27,815 nt of DNA from Paraktedonobacter sp034438135 (GTDB lineage Bacteria > Chloroflexota > Ktedonobacteria > Ktedonobacterales > Ktedonobacteraceae): positions 1 through 27,815 of the forward strand of contig DAOTTL010000304.1 in NCBI GenBank assembly GCA_034438135.1. The letters are read 5' to 3'. The translations under genes and the position numbers were made by a program. The notes beneath the pieces were generated by a model that made no database searches, was not told the origin of the DNA, and saw only the letters and a list, made by a program, of their open reading frames with translations. Position 1 is the first letter of the stretch, and every line of letters begins with the position of its first letter. Positions 8,694 to 17,418 of the stretch are shown one piece after another.

Positions 8694-10070
8694 ATGATGG
8701 TAATAGGAAAAGGTTCGACAACGACAGCGTTGACAACAGAGGAGATACAAGAACTGCTCGCCCGAGCGGATAAAGAATTGCTTGTGGGAGCCGGACTTGA
8801 CCCGACTGATAAGCGCGTCCTGGTGATTATTCCTGATGGGACACGCACGGCCCCAATTCCTCTGATGTTTCGTCTACTCTACCAACAATTTGGACGACGC
8901 GTAGCGCAACTCGATTACCTCATCGCTCTCGGCACCCACCCATCTATGATGCACGAGGCCATCGACCATCTGGTCGGCATGCAATCGATCCAACGCGGCA
9001 ATGATGAAGAAGGCATCTCCATCGAGACCTCCTCCATTGACCACCTGGTCGACGTCTCGGCAACCGATCGAGCGAAGCGCTATCCAAACGTGCGCATCTT
9101 CAACCACAACTGGCACGATCCGCAGGCGCTTGAGACCATTGGTATCATCCCACACTCGGAGGTCAGCAAACTGACCGGGGGCTTGCTCACCGATGACGTT
9201 CCGGTCACGCTCAATCGGATGATCCTCGACTATGATCTCGTGCTGATCTGCGGACCAGTCTTCCCGCATGAGGTCGCTGGCTTCTCCGGGGGAGCCAAGT
9301 ATCTCTTTCCCGGCATCGCGGGGCCAGATATCATCAATTTCACTCACTGGTTAGGTGCGCTGGTGACCAGTATGCAGACCATCGGCATCAAGGATACGCC
9401 TGTCCGCCGCATCATCAATCAGGCGGCAGAATTTATGCCACGCCCACTCCTCTGCCTGGCAATGGTGTTGCAGGGGCAGGACCTTCGCGGCCTCTATATC
9501 GGCTCTCACACAGAAGCCTGGAGTCAGGCCGTAGATCTATCGGCTCAGCTCAACATCCTCTACGTGGATCGTCCGTTTCAGCGTGTACTCTCTGCTCCGT
9601 CAGAGATGTACGATGATCTGTGGACGGCGGCCAAGGCGATGTACAAAACTGAGCCAGTGATCGCCGATGGAGGTGAGGTCATTATCTATGCACCACACAT
9701 CACCGAGGTCTCCTATACTCACGGTGACCTGATTGACGAGGTGGGCTACCATGTCCGGGACTACTTCGTCAAGCAGTGGGAGCGTTTTCAACACATGCCT
9801 GGCAGCATTCTGGCTCACAGCACTCATGTCAAAGGCATGGGAACCTACGACGCGGCCACTGGCATCGAAACGCCGCGTATCTCGGTCACCCTTGCCACCG
9901 GCATTCCTGAGGAACGCTGCCGACGTATCAACCTGGGCTATATGGATTATCATGAGATCGATCCCGCAACATGGAAAGGACGCGAACAGGAGGGGATACT
10001 CTACGTTCCGCACGCCGGAGAAGTCCTCTACCGCATTCGCGAGACTCGGGATAGTCCATACCAGAAGTAA
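8694..10070 (+). CDS. LarA-like nickel-pincer hydroxyacid racemase/epimerase (DUF2088)
   Basis: A 458-aa member of the lactate-racemase (LarA) superfamily. Seen in the sequence: the PDGTRTAP segment at 47-54 (the DDxTRP position of LarA), ALGTHPSM with H82, and PHEVAGFSGGAKYLFPGIAG with H192 and K202, then H218 in INFTHW. K202 and H218 occupy the places of the LarA lysine that holds the nickel-pincer nucleotide and of the nickel-binding histidine. LarA homologues include lactate, malate and phenyllactate racemases and a D-gluconate 2-epimerase. Next to a mannonate-type SDR, the last activity (gluconate/mannonate interconversion) is attractive, but that is inference. Cofactor genes larB, larC and larE are not in the window. 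Two ATGs, at 8694 and 8697, share one SD (GAGAAGGA). Confidence 0.85.
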   Translation: MMVIGKGSTTTALTTEEIQELLARADKELLVGAGLDPTDKRVLVIIPDGTRTAPIPLMFRLLYQQFGRRVAQLDYLIALGTHPSMMHEAIDHLVGMQSIQRGNDEEGISIETSSIDHLVDVSATDRAKRYPNVRIFNHNWHDPQALETIGIIPHSEVSKLTGGLLTDDVPVTLNRMILDYDLVLICGPVFPHEVAGFSGGAKYLFPGIAGPDIINFTHWLGALVTSMQTIGIKDTPVRRIINQAAEFMPRPLLCLAMVLQGQDLRGLYIGSHTEAWSQAVDLSAQLNILYVDRPFQRVLSAPSEMYDDLWTAAKAMYKTEPVIADGGEVIIYAPHITEVSYTHGDLIDEVGYHVRDYFVKQWERFQHMPGSILAHSTHVKGMGTYDAATGIETPRISVTLATGIPEERCRRINLGYMDYHEIDPATWKGREQEGILYVPHAGEVLYRIRETRDSPYQK

Positions 10071-10185
10071 CCTTTGTGCCTGTCATTCAATGAAGCCTTT
10101 TATTTTGATATGAAATGAAACATTCACACTTCTTTACCAATATGAGCGAAACAGGCTGGACAAGCCGAGGGAAAGAGACAACGCA

Positions 10186-11199
10186 ATGGAGACGCCAACC
10201 GAAACTACATTGGTAATCGCCGCTCAGGCAGGCGATCAGTTAGCGTTCGAGAGGCTGGTAGGACCGTATCGGCGTGAATTGCTCGTCCATTGCTATCAGA
10301 TGTTGGGTTCACTCCATGACGCTGAAGACCATGTGCAAGAGACCTTGCTACGAGCATGGGAGAAACGCGCGACCCTCACGAGTCCTGGATCGTATCGTGC
10401 CTGGTTGTACCGCATTGCTACTAATCTATGTCTCAATACACTCGCCCGCGTTCCGAGACGTTTCTTGCCATCAGATACCCATCCACAGAGCAGTATCAAC
10501 ACCCCTTTAGCGCCACCGTTGCGGGAGCCGATCTGGCTGGAACCGTTTCCTGATGATCTTCTTGCCGATCAGCATACCGATCCAGAAGATCTCGCGCTCA
10601 AGCACGAACGTCTCACACTGGCATTCCTGGTAGCACTTCAACACTTAACCCCGGTGCAGCGAGCCATTCTGCTCTTGCGCGAGGTGCTGGAGTGGCCAGC
10701 AGTCGAAGTGGCCGAATGGCTCAAACTCTCTGTTCCCGCCGTCAATAGCGCCTTGCAACGGGCTCGTCGAACCTTGCATCAATTCCACAGGGGAAACAAA
10801 GCCCCTATGGCTCTGCCTCGTCCCCAATTACAAGACCTCCTCGTCCGCTATATGACCCTGTGGGAGCAAGCGGACATACCTGGACTCGTGGAGTTGTTGC
10901 GAGAAGATGCCTGGTTCACTATGCCGCCAATTCCCACCTGGTTCCAGGGACGAGCCGACATCGCCACAGTGCTCTCAACGAGGATCTTCATTCCCGGCAT
11001 GCAATATCGTCTGCTTCCAACGCATGCCAATGGCAGTCCGGCTTTTGGGTATTACCAGCGCCAGGCCAGAACAGATGACTATCAATTCGTTGGTCTGTTT
11101 GTACTGGGTATAGTGGATGAACAGATTGGCAGCCTCGTCGCGTTCCTGGATATGTCCAGCCTCTCATGCTTTGCTTTACCGTCTATCTTTCCTGCCTGA
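10186..11199 (+). CDS. ECF sigma-70 factor with C-terminal SnoaL/NTF2-like domain
   Basis: A 337-aa extracytoplasmic-function sigma factor. Region 2 lies at about residues 15-85 (FERLVGPYRRELLVHCYQML, then DAEDHVQETLLRAW). A linker carries PIWLEPFPDDLL, and region 4 lies at about 145-205 (LQHLTPVQRAILLLREVLEW, then SVPAVNSALQRARRTL). After residue 220 comes an NTF2-like domain (LQDLLVRYMTLWEQADIPGL, then WFQGRADIATVL), as in SigG/SigX5-like and ECF41/ECF56-like sigma factors, where this domain controls activity in place of an anti-sigma factor. No anti-sigma gene is adjacent, in keeping with that. GAGGGAAAG precedes the start. Promoters and regulon cannot be read here. Confidence 0.9.
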   Translation: METPTETTLVIAAQAGDQLAFERLVGPYRRELLVHCYQMLGSLHDAEDHVQETLLRAWEKRATLTSPGSYRAWLYRIATNLCLNTLARVPRRFLPSDTHPQSSINTPLAPPLREPIWLEPFPDDLLADQHTDPEDLALKHERLTLAFLVALQHLTPVQRAILLLREVLEWPAVEVAEWLKLSVPAVNSALQRARRTLHQFHRGNKAPMALPRPQLQDLLVRYMTLWEQADIPGLVELLREDAWFTMPPIPTWFQGRADIATVLSTRIFIPGMQYRLLPTHANGSPAFGYYQRQARTDDYQFVGLFVLGIVDEQIGSLVAFLDMSSLSCFALPSIFPA

Positions 11200-11234
11200 A
11201 TCATCTCTTACTTTGGAAAAATGAGCAAAACGCC

Positions 11235-11318
11235 CTTTCTAGTGGCTGCGCCGCCAGGTTTTCAGAGAGAAATGGCTGAGTTTGCAAGACGTAGAAAAGT
11301 TTGGGATGACTCATAGGC
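11235..11318 (+). repeat. Dispersed intergenic repeat, short copy
   Basis: About 84 bp running from CTTTCTAGTGGCTGCGCCGC through GAGAAATGGCTGAGTTTGCAAG to GGGATGACTCATAGG. The same blocks appear in the same order, on the opposite strand, at the ends of the 23476-23753 element. The two copies differ by substitutions and by a large palindromic insertion in the second. It lies between the convergent ECF sigma and membrane-protein genes. Confidence 0.8.
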
Positions 11319-11345
11319 CTGCCAGGCCGATGCAGCAGATCAGAA

Positions 11346-11918
11346 TCAAGCTCTGCTTTGTGAAGAACGTTTTCTTTGGCCCCAGGGTTTAAAGATTGAG
11401 ATCACAATAACCCCTCCCAGGAAAATGAGTTGCAGAAGAATGCCAACGAATAGCAGAGTACGATTGGTAAGGTAGAGCGGACTGGAGAATGCCTGGAACC
11501 CCTGCGTAGCAGTCCAGGAGATGACTTGATCGTTCCAACGGATGATGATGAGATCTACAATGACAGTGAGAACAGCAATGATCTCTTTGGTCATGATCCA
11601 GTAAAACCTCACCAACCCCCACTGAGTCAACAAAGCCATGAGAATACCAGTTATCAAGGTACCAGCCGCGCCACCTCTGATGACGGTCGTGTCCAGAATG
11701 GCTGCGAGAACATAGATAGAGTGGAGCAAGTGAGGGTCAGTGGTGCGCAGCGACGTGATGTCGAAAGCCAGGGAGCAGAGGCCACCTCCGATCCAGGCCG
11801 TAGTGAAGAAAAGATGGGCTGAAAGCAACCATCTTTTTTGCGTGATCGTAATTTTGTTGCGCTGCCGTTGTTCAATAGGTGCATTGCGTTTACGGGTCAC
11901 ATCTAAGGTAGATGACAT
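11346..11918 (-). CDS. Four-helix membrane protein, DUF2269-like
   Basis: A 190-aa integral membrane protein. A basic N-terminal tail (residues 1-28) is followed by four hydrophobic segments at about 29-50 (WLLSAHLFFTTAWIGGGLCS), 63-95, 105-127 and 150-175, then a basic C-terminal tail (KPWGQRKRSSQSRA). The helix pattern and the His-plus-WIGGG segment in helix 1 resemble DUF2269-type membrane proteins; no catalytic role is known to me. The start at 11918 has AAAGGA upstream, and a perfect palindrome lies at 11951-11970 in its promoter region. Alone on its strand, probably monocistronic. Confidence 0.75.
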   Translation of the reverse strand: MSSTLDVTRKRNAPIEQRQRNKITITQKRWLLSAHLFFTTAWIGGGLCSLAFDITSLRTTDPHLLHSIYVLAAILDTTVIRGGAAGTLITGILMALLTQWGLVRFYWIMTKEIIAVLTVIVDLIIIRWNDQVISWTATQGFQAFSSPLYLTNRTLLFVGILLQLIFLGGVIVISIFKPWGQRKRSSQSRA

Positions 11919-11950
11919 TTTTTATGTCCTTTCGTTCTGAAAGAAATGCA

Positions 11951-11970
11951 GAGATTTTGGAAAATCTCTC
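11951..11970. promoter_or_regulatory. Perfect palindrome upstream of the membrane-protein gene
   Basis: AGAGATTTTGGAAAATCTCT: a 9-bp perfect inverted repeat around GG, 33-52 bp upstream of the 11918 start codon. The position and symmetry suit an operator; as RNA it would form a short hairpin. The regulator is unknown. Confidence 0.4.
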
Positions 11971-11976
11971 CTATCG

Positions 11977-12118
11977 CTCTGTCAAACTGCGTTTGACGCG
12001 CCCGCTCCCCACCAGGGAGCGAGGAGAAAAACGGGGCATGGCCCCGGACCTCAGGCAAAGGGCGGCTGCCCTCTGCACTCCCACTTTTTTGTCCCCGTCA
12101 AATGAAGCCTGACAGAGC
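11977..12118. repeat. MITE-like element with nested hairpins
   Basis: Imperfect terminal inverted repeats of 23 nt (about 17 matches) at 11977-11999 and 12096-12118, both carrying GCTCTGTCA...TTTGACG. Between them lie three compact hairpins: GCTCC...GGAGC at 12004-12020, CGGGGC-ATG-GCCCCG at 12032-12046 and AGGGC-GGCT-GCCCT around 12058-12071. There is no coding capacity. It sits between the membrane-protein gene and the end of the three-gene defence-like operon. Confidence 0.55.
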
Positions 12119-12360
12119 ACTATGAGCAAAAGTGCTGGCGAAGATATGCACCTGAAATGGCGAATTTATTTCCGACAATCACCTTTCGCTCATAAGACAC
12201 CGCGTTGGTTCCAAACTCATCGCAAATGGAGGGCAAATAGAGGGAGTCGGACGAAGAGGTCGAAAGACAAAAGTAGAGAGGAAACGTCTGGCAGAGCAGC
12301 GAGGTGTCTTGTGGTCACTTTTTCGAGGAGTTAGCGACGAGCATGGGGAGAGGACATCGC
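12119..12360. other. Non-coding gap downstream of the large ATPase gene
   Basis: Just over 240 bp with no credible gene; short open frames here have no SD and odd composition. A separated inverted repeat AAGACACC (12197-12204) / GGTGTCTT (12304-12311) is present, about 100 bp apart. No terminator with a T-tract was found for the minus-strand operon ending at 12361. Confidence 0.5.
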
Positions 12361-15300
12361 TTATTCTTCAAGAGGAGTCATTTTTACGACGGAGCCATAG
12401 GACATCTCAGGCGTTTGCACGTAGGCCGAGCCAATCGACAACTGCTCGATGCGCTGCGAGAGGTCCTGTCCCTGATGAGCACGAATAAAGCCTGCAACCT
12501 TGCGTGACTCTGGATAGTTCATGCGAAAAATAACTTTCGTGCCTGCATTGCTGAGTACGTCGGGATGAAAATCACTCATGCCCTGACTGGCAACGATGAC
12601 CGAAACGCCAAATTTTCGTCCTTCTTTCATCAATTTCGGCAGTGTAATGTCCCTGGCCAGTCGGTGCGCTTCGTCCAGAACAATCGCCAGCCGCAACCTC
12701 TGAGCTGTTCCCCAGCGAAACATGTCCTTATAAATTTTGCGCAAGATAAACGCACCCGCAGCCATCTGAAGTGACTCAGCGAACAAATGATGCAGATCTA
12801 CTACCAGACCACTACGTACCAGAGTCAGGAGATCCAACGAGTGCTCTCCTGGCCGGAACAGATCCATCTCTAGCAGCGGTCGGCAACGCGCAACCACATT
12901 TTTCCCGTGACGACTCTGCTCCTGCTGCTCGATCTTTGTCAAGACTTCTTTGATCGTGGGATAGTTCCCGGCTGGCTCGCTACTCTCAGCGGCAAAACCT
13001 CGCTCTTCATAGGCATCTCGCACAGCCGTATAAACAATATCTTTTTGCATATCCCCCAGACCGACGACATAGGCAAAGATCTCTGCCACAGCCAGCGCAT
13101 TGGCCATCCAACCGGTATGACCGGCGTCACGGGAGCACTCAAAGGGCGAGAAAGGGAGTCCCTGTGCAGCATCTATCACACCTGGATGAACCGTTTTCAC
13201 AAAAACCCCATCGGACTCAGCAAACTGACCATGAAAATCCAGCACTAGCGCTGGAACCTGTTGTTTTCCCAACTCGGCCAGCAGTCGTGTGATCGTCCAG
13301 GACTTACCCTGTCCAGGTATACCCAGGACAAAAAGATGTGGACTTCCTTTGACGCCTGGCTTCCAGTCCACGTGCTCCCCCCCACTCTCTCCCAGGGGAA
13401 TGCTTATCTTTCTCTCACTCTCCACTGACTCTCTTGACTCTCCTGGCTCTTCCGAAGACGAAGGGCCCTCCGGTATCACAGCACGAGTAATGGTCTCAGA
13501 CAAATTGTCCAGCACCAATCGCTCTATGGTCTGATTAATATCCTGCCCTGTTTCGAGAACAGGCAGTTCAGCGGTCTGTAAGATAGATAGCTCCGGTGGC
13601 AAAGGTCCAGGAGTAACGTTCCGTTCATGCAGATCTGGATTAGTTGTAGGCAAAAACTCTGGCTCATTTTCAAAATGTTGGGCCGTCAAAATCATCACTT
13701 TGGCGTTGTCGAGAAGCAACGGCTTGCGAGGCTGACTGTCCAGACTGACAATATAGCCCTCGTAACTCGCCCGAAAATCCAGACCTGTCTTCTCCAGACG
13801 GGTCACATGCTCCAGAAACGTCTCCATCGCCTCGGGTTCAAAGACCCCATAGCGACACGACCGCTCAAAGTAAAAACGTAACACATTGGCCAGATAGGAG
13901 CGCTGAAGCGCTCCATCGATGCGCTTCTCATTAAAGAACCGATCCTTAATTGCCTGCATAGATCCTTCCATCTGCAAGATCATGTCCTGTGCCAATCCCT
14001 CAAATGGGACCTGTCCCCTGCGCCACTTCACCTCTATAAAGGTTGCATCAACAATGTTGCGCTTCAAAGAGAAAAGAACCAGATCACAACGCCGCTCGCC
14101 CCGTGCAGGTCTGCCCGCGCCCGCCAGCGAAAACAGGCGCGGATAGATATCGACCGGCACAAGGACAGCCTGACGTAGTTTCTTATTCCTCTGGAGCCAG
14201 GCCGTGACCACGCCCAAGCCCACTGCGGCAGAGGCGGCATTGGGAGTTTCAAGGGCTTCCAGGGCCAGACGTCCCGAAATCATTTTGAGATGGTGGAGCA
14301 AGTAACCCACGCTGCGCTCAATGCTGGCAAACCCAAGCTCATTCATTGCATGCCCAAGCAGTGAACTGATCTCCTCATGCCAGGAGGTTGTAACCATCAT
14401 ACGATGACCCAGTCCTTCGGTAAACTCAGGGGAATAATCCAGAACATGCTTGCGGGCAAGGTCAGCCAGACCCGGCTGATTGGGCGAATCATAATAGTCC
14501 AGCGTAAAAAACCGATCCAGCGTAATGACCCAGTTGGTTCTCTTATGCAAACGCTCCAGCAGCTTCTGGCGCTCGTTCTCCAACCGCACCTCTAAGATCG
14601 GTTGTGTGCTCCGATCACCGCCCAAAAGATACCCACCTGCCTGGAGCAACGATGTGTGCAACTCAATCAATGTCTCACTATAGCGAGGACCCGCAGGATG
14701 CGGTTCGGACTTGCGAACGCCCTCTCTGACTATGCGATGCTGCCAGAGAAGTCCATGCTCGTCCACCTGAAAGTGAGAAACAAAGCGATTGACCAGTCCA
14801 TAGAGCGTAAAACTGCTCATTCTGCCCGCTTTTTCCAGAGATACCCGCTCAACCGCAACCGTGGGACGCGTGAAATCGGTCACAACTGCGATGTGCGCCT
14901 CCGGCAGGTCATACTTCTCCAAATGCTGAACCGAACGGGTCGCAACGCTTAACCCTGGTAAAAAGTGATCTGAGCGGGCGGAATTCAACTGATCGCTCTG
15001 TTGCTGGCGCACCTTCTCCAATGACTGAAAGATGTTCTTCTGCCTATCCTCCGCATAAGAAATAATCTGAAACGAAGGCGCTTCTTCTACCTTTGTTATC
15101 TCATCAAATGGTGGCTTCGATCGAAGCATCTGTCGCAGCGCTTCCGCAAAAAAGTCGCCGCGATCAGAGTTAATCAACGTCATTACCAGCGTTTTTGTAT
15201 AAGAGTGCAGTTGATGAAACTTGCTAATATGCTCGGCAAGACGGTCAGGTCTCATGTCTTCAGTGCTCACCTGATCCATGCCTGTATTCAAGATCGCCGA

Positions 15301-17415
15301 GACATCCACATAGCGACGATGTGGGTCAGGCACATCTGCTGGCAAAGCGACACCGTGAAAAAATCGTATATTCTGGAAAAAGACAAAGGTAGTCGGTGAA
15401 GCAACATGGTAAGCGAAAGTGGGAACATTTGTAGGAACAAGCAGGCGCAACGCCTGGAGATCGATGCTTCGTTTGCGCTCACGGAGTGGATAGGTCAGCG
15501 CCAGATCCTCCCACTCTCGCAAAAGCTGTGTATAGCTCGCAAACCAGGCAGCACGCAACGGGTGCGTCGGCAGAATTACCACGGCCTCTTCTGCCTGCTG
15601 ATTTCCCTTATGAGCGTTGCGAACGAGCAGGGTATCGATTGAAAGGGCCTGACGCATCTCTGCTTCCTGTCCCCTCTGCTCCAGCAGGCTCTCAATCAGT
15701 TCACGATACGCCTGAGCGTAGCGCAGTGCTGACGCGGCAAGCTCAGGAGTCCAATCAACAACCTCAATTACCGCCCGTACGTCGGACTGTTTGACCCGTT
15801 TGAAAAATGTCTCGCGTGCCCGCCAGAAAGTCTGCCATGACTCGCCTCCTGCTCCTAATAGGATCTGGGGCTGACAGCTCTGCACATCTATCGCTCGCAC
15901 CTCATCAACATCTAGCAGAAAGCAGCCTCCCTCCCTTGGCTCAGCCAGTGTTTTTTTCTCCAAAGCGAGCAAGACATTGCTTAAACCGAGGCTGAGCACT
16001 CTTCTCTCGTTTAAACGCAACCGAAAATAGTCCAGATCTCTGTGAATCCATTCAGGCTCAAACTCTCGTAGCTCATTGCCGTTCATTTCGAGCAAAAAAT
16101 CGAGGCGACCAAAGGCGAGCGTTGGCACTGTGCTTAGACTCTTGCGGGGAGGATCACTGGGAAGCGGACCAGCAGCTTTCACCAGAAAAAAGTCCGCACT
16201 ATCAGTATAAAATGCCTGACCCGTTGCGGGGTCCACAATCTCATTGCCATCTTCACCAATGGGCGCTATCCTGATGCAAACAGCATGGTCTGGCGGTTCA
16301 GCGAAGTCCATATCCAGTTTAATCGTCACCGTACGTCGGCTGCCAATGACACTACGCTCATCCAGGCAGTCATCAAAACCGTGTTCACTGCCCTCTGGAA
16401 CGATACCAATGCGCCAGCGCCGCAAGTCCTTGGGCAGTTCTGGCTCAGTTTTCCAGCGCACAACCAGCGTCTCGCGCATACCATAGCGAGCCAGTAAACT
16501 CCCATTGACACCATCGGGTTGCTGCAAATGACAATAGCGTTCAACTACCCCGCTGGCATTGCGAAAGGGAGTGAGCGTTATTGAGCGGAGATCGCTTGGA
16601 TCAGTCCTGGGAAACACCCACTGCTCGAAGCGCGGACCCTCACCTGCGGCCAGAGCTTGTGACCAGTGGCGCACATCGTTCATTGCTCGTCCCCGAAAAA
16701 ACTGGAGCAGGACTGCTCCCGTGGTCGCGTCCACTTTGATATTCCCAATGCGTTCGCGTACAGTCGCACTAAGCTTATTAGGATGGGCCAGACTCAAACT
16801 ACACTCGCGATTCTTGCCAAGTCTGCTCAGAAAGTCCTCCCCACCGTCCACGATCAATCCAACGCGCCAGAGTTCCAGACCAATAGACGCACTCTCCCCG
16901 GACTGCACACGCCGCAAGGCCGCCAGGGCGAAATCGAGTCGCTGCTCCTCACTCACTCCGACAATGCCACGCGACCTGGTACTCACAGCTCGGACCATAG
17001 GGTGTAGATCAAGGGGAAGCTTTGCCACAACCTGTTTAAACATCAATGGCTGCAATGCGCGACCATCGATCAGTGCAAAAGAGTTCGCAATCGAACTGGA
17101 GGAGGTATCGACAAGATCGGAGGGGATAAACAAGCAAAGACATTCCCGTTTGCGATTGCGCAGTTCAATAGCTTTATCAGGGGTAATCAGAAATGAACGT
17201 TTTTTCTTCTGCTCATCAGGTGCAATAAGAATACGGAAGAGTATCTCTGACGCAAGCTGATGCTTGCGAATAAACTCACAGACCCGTATAGCGTCAGTAC
17301 GGCGCAGAAAGTCAACTCGGGCGCAATGGCCAGCGCTCGTATTATGTAAACGAGCGACAATTTCCTGCGCCAGCAACTCGATCTGAAAAGCGTCGGTTTC
17401 AGTGCTCTCTAGCAT
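12361..17415 (-). CDS. DptH/MAD8-like protein: nuclease-like motif plus HerA-type ATPase
   Basis: 1684 aa. The long N-terminal half has no catalytic motif I recognise but contains VVILPTHPLRAAW (about 612-624) and the HSYTKTLVMTLINSDRG region, both reminiscent of DptH. In the middle, a PD-(D/E)XK-like core is visible: D1111 in RCDLVLF, then E1128 and K1130 in FIEVKWRRGQ. The C-terminal third is a HerA/VirB4-type (DUF87) ATPase: Walker A GIPGQGKS at 1365-1372, Walker B VLDEAHR with D1581-E1582, and a sensor-like VSVIVASQG after it. An acidic, Ser/Glu-rich linker precedes the ATPase. The likely role is an ATP-driven DNA translocase/nuclease effector, as DptH is in phosphorothioate restriction and the MAD8 ATP-binding protein in methylation-associated defence. 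ATG lies 3 nt after the preceding stop. Domain calls are from motifs; function is inferred. Confidence 0.83.
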   Translation of the reverse strand: MLESTETDAFQIELLAQEIVARLHNTSAGHCARVDFLRRTDAIRVCEFIRKHQLASEILFRILIAPDEQKKKRSFLITPDKAIELRNRKRECLCLFIPSDLVDTSSSSIANSFALIDGRALQPLMFKQVVAKLPLDLHPMVRAVSTRSRGIVGVSEEQRLDFALAALRRVQSGESASIGLELWRVGLIVDGGEDFLSRLGKNRECSLSLAHPNKLSATVRERIGNIKVDATTGAVLLQFFRGRAMNDVRHWSQALAAGEGPRFEQWVFPRTDPSDLRSITLTPFRNASGVVERYCHLQQPDGVNGSLLARYGMRETLVVRWKTEPELPKDLRRWRIGIVPEGSEHGFDDCLDERSVIGSRRTVTIKLDMDFAEPPDHAVCIRIAPIGEDGNEIVDPATGQAFYTDSADFFLVKAAGPLPSDPPRKSLSTVPTLAFGRLDFLLEMNGNELREFEPEWIHRDLDYFRLRLNERRVLSLGLSNVLLALEKKTLAEPREGGCFLLDVDEVRAIDVQSCQPQILLGAGGESWQTFWRARETFFKRVKQSDVRAVIEVVDWTPELAASALRYAQAYRELIESLLEQRGQEAEMRQALSIDTLLVRNAHKGNQQAEEAVVILPTHPLRAAWFASYTQLLREWEDLALTYPLRERKRSIDLQALRLLVPTNVPTFAYHVASPTTFVFFQNIRFFHGVALPADVPDPHRRYVDVSAILNTGMDQVSTEDMRPDRLAEHISKFHQLHSYTKTLVMTLINSDRGDFFAEALRQMLRSKPPFDEITKVEEAPSFQIISYAEDRQKNIFQSLEKVRQQQSDQLNSARSDHFLPGLSVATRSVQHLEKYDLPEAHIAVVTDFTRPTVAVERVSLEKAGRMSSFTLYGLVNRFVSHFQVDEHGLLWQHRIVREGVRKSEPHPAGPRYSETLIELHTSLLQAGGYLLGGDRSTQPILEVRLENERQKLLERLHKRTNWVITLDRFFTLDYYDSPNQPGLADLARKHVLDYSPEFTEGLGHRMMVTTSWHEEISSLLGHAMNELGFASIERSVGYLLHHLKMISGRLALEALETPNAASAAVGLGVVTAWLQRNKKLRQAVLVPVDIYPRLFSLAGAGRPARGERRCDLVLFSLKRNIVDATFIEVKWRRGQVPFEGLAQDMILQMEGSMQAIKDRFFNEKRIDGALQRSYLANVLRFYFERSCRYGVFEPEAMETFLEHVTRLEKTGLDFRASYEGYIVSLDSQPRKPLLLDNAKVMILTAQHFENEPEFLPTTNPDLHERNVTPGPLPPELSILQTAELPVLETGQDINQTIERLVLDNLSETITRAVIPEGPSSSEEPGESRESVESERKISIPLGESGGEHVDWKPGVKGSPHLFVLGIPGQGKSWTITRLLAELGKQQVPALVLDFHGQFAESDGVFVKTVHPGVIDAAQGLPFSPFECSRDAGHTGWMANALAVAEIFAYVVGLGDMQKDIVYTAVRDAYEERGFAAESSEPAGNYPTIKEVLTKIEQQEQSRHGKNVVARCRPLLEMDLFRPGEHSLDLLTLVRSGLVVDLHHLFAESLQMAAGAFILRKIYKDMFRWGTAQRLRLAIVLDEAHRLARDITLPKLMKEGRKFGVSVIVASQGMSDFHPDVLSNAGTKVIFRMNYPESRKVAGFIRAHQGQDLSQRIEQLSIGSAYVQTPEMSYGSVVKMTPLEE

Positions 17416-17418
17416 AGC

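Noticed and set aside
16559..17260. A 233-aa plus-strand frame
   Set aside because: It lies wholly inside the DptH-like gene on the other strand, is rich in Arg/Ser and Cys as expected of an antisense shadow, and has no SD or family resemblance.
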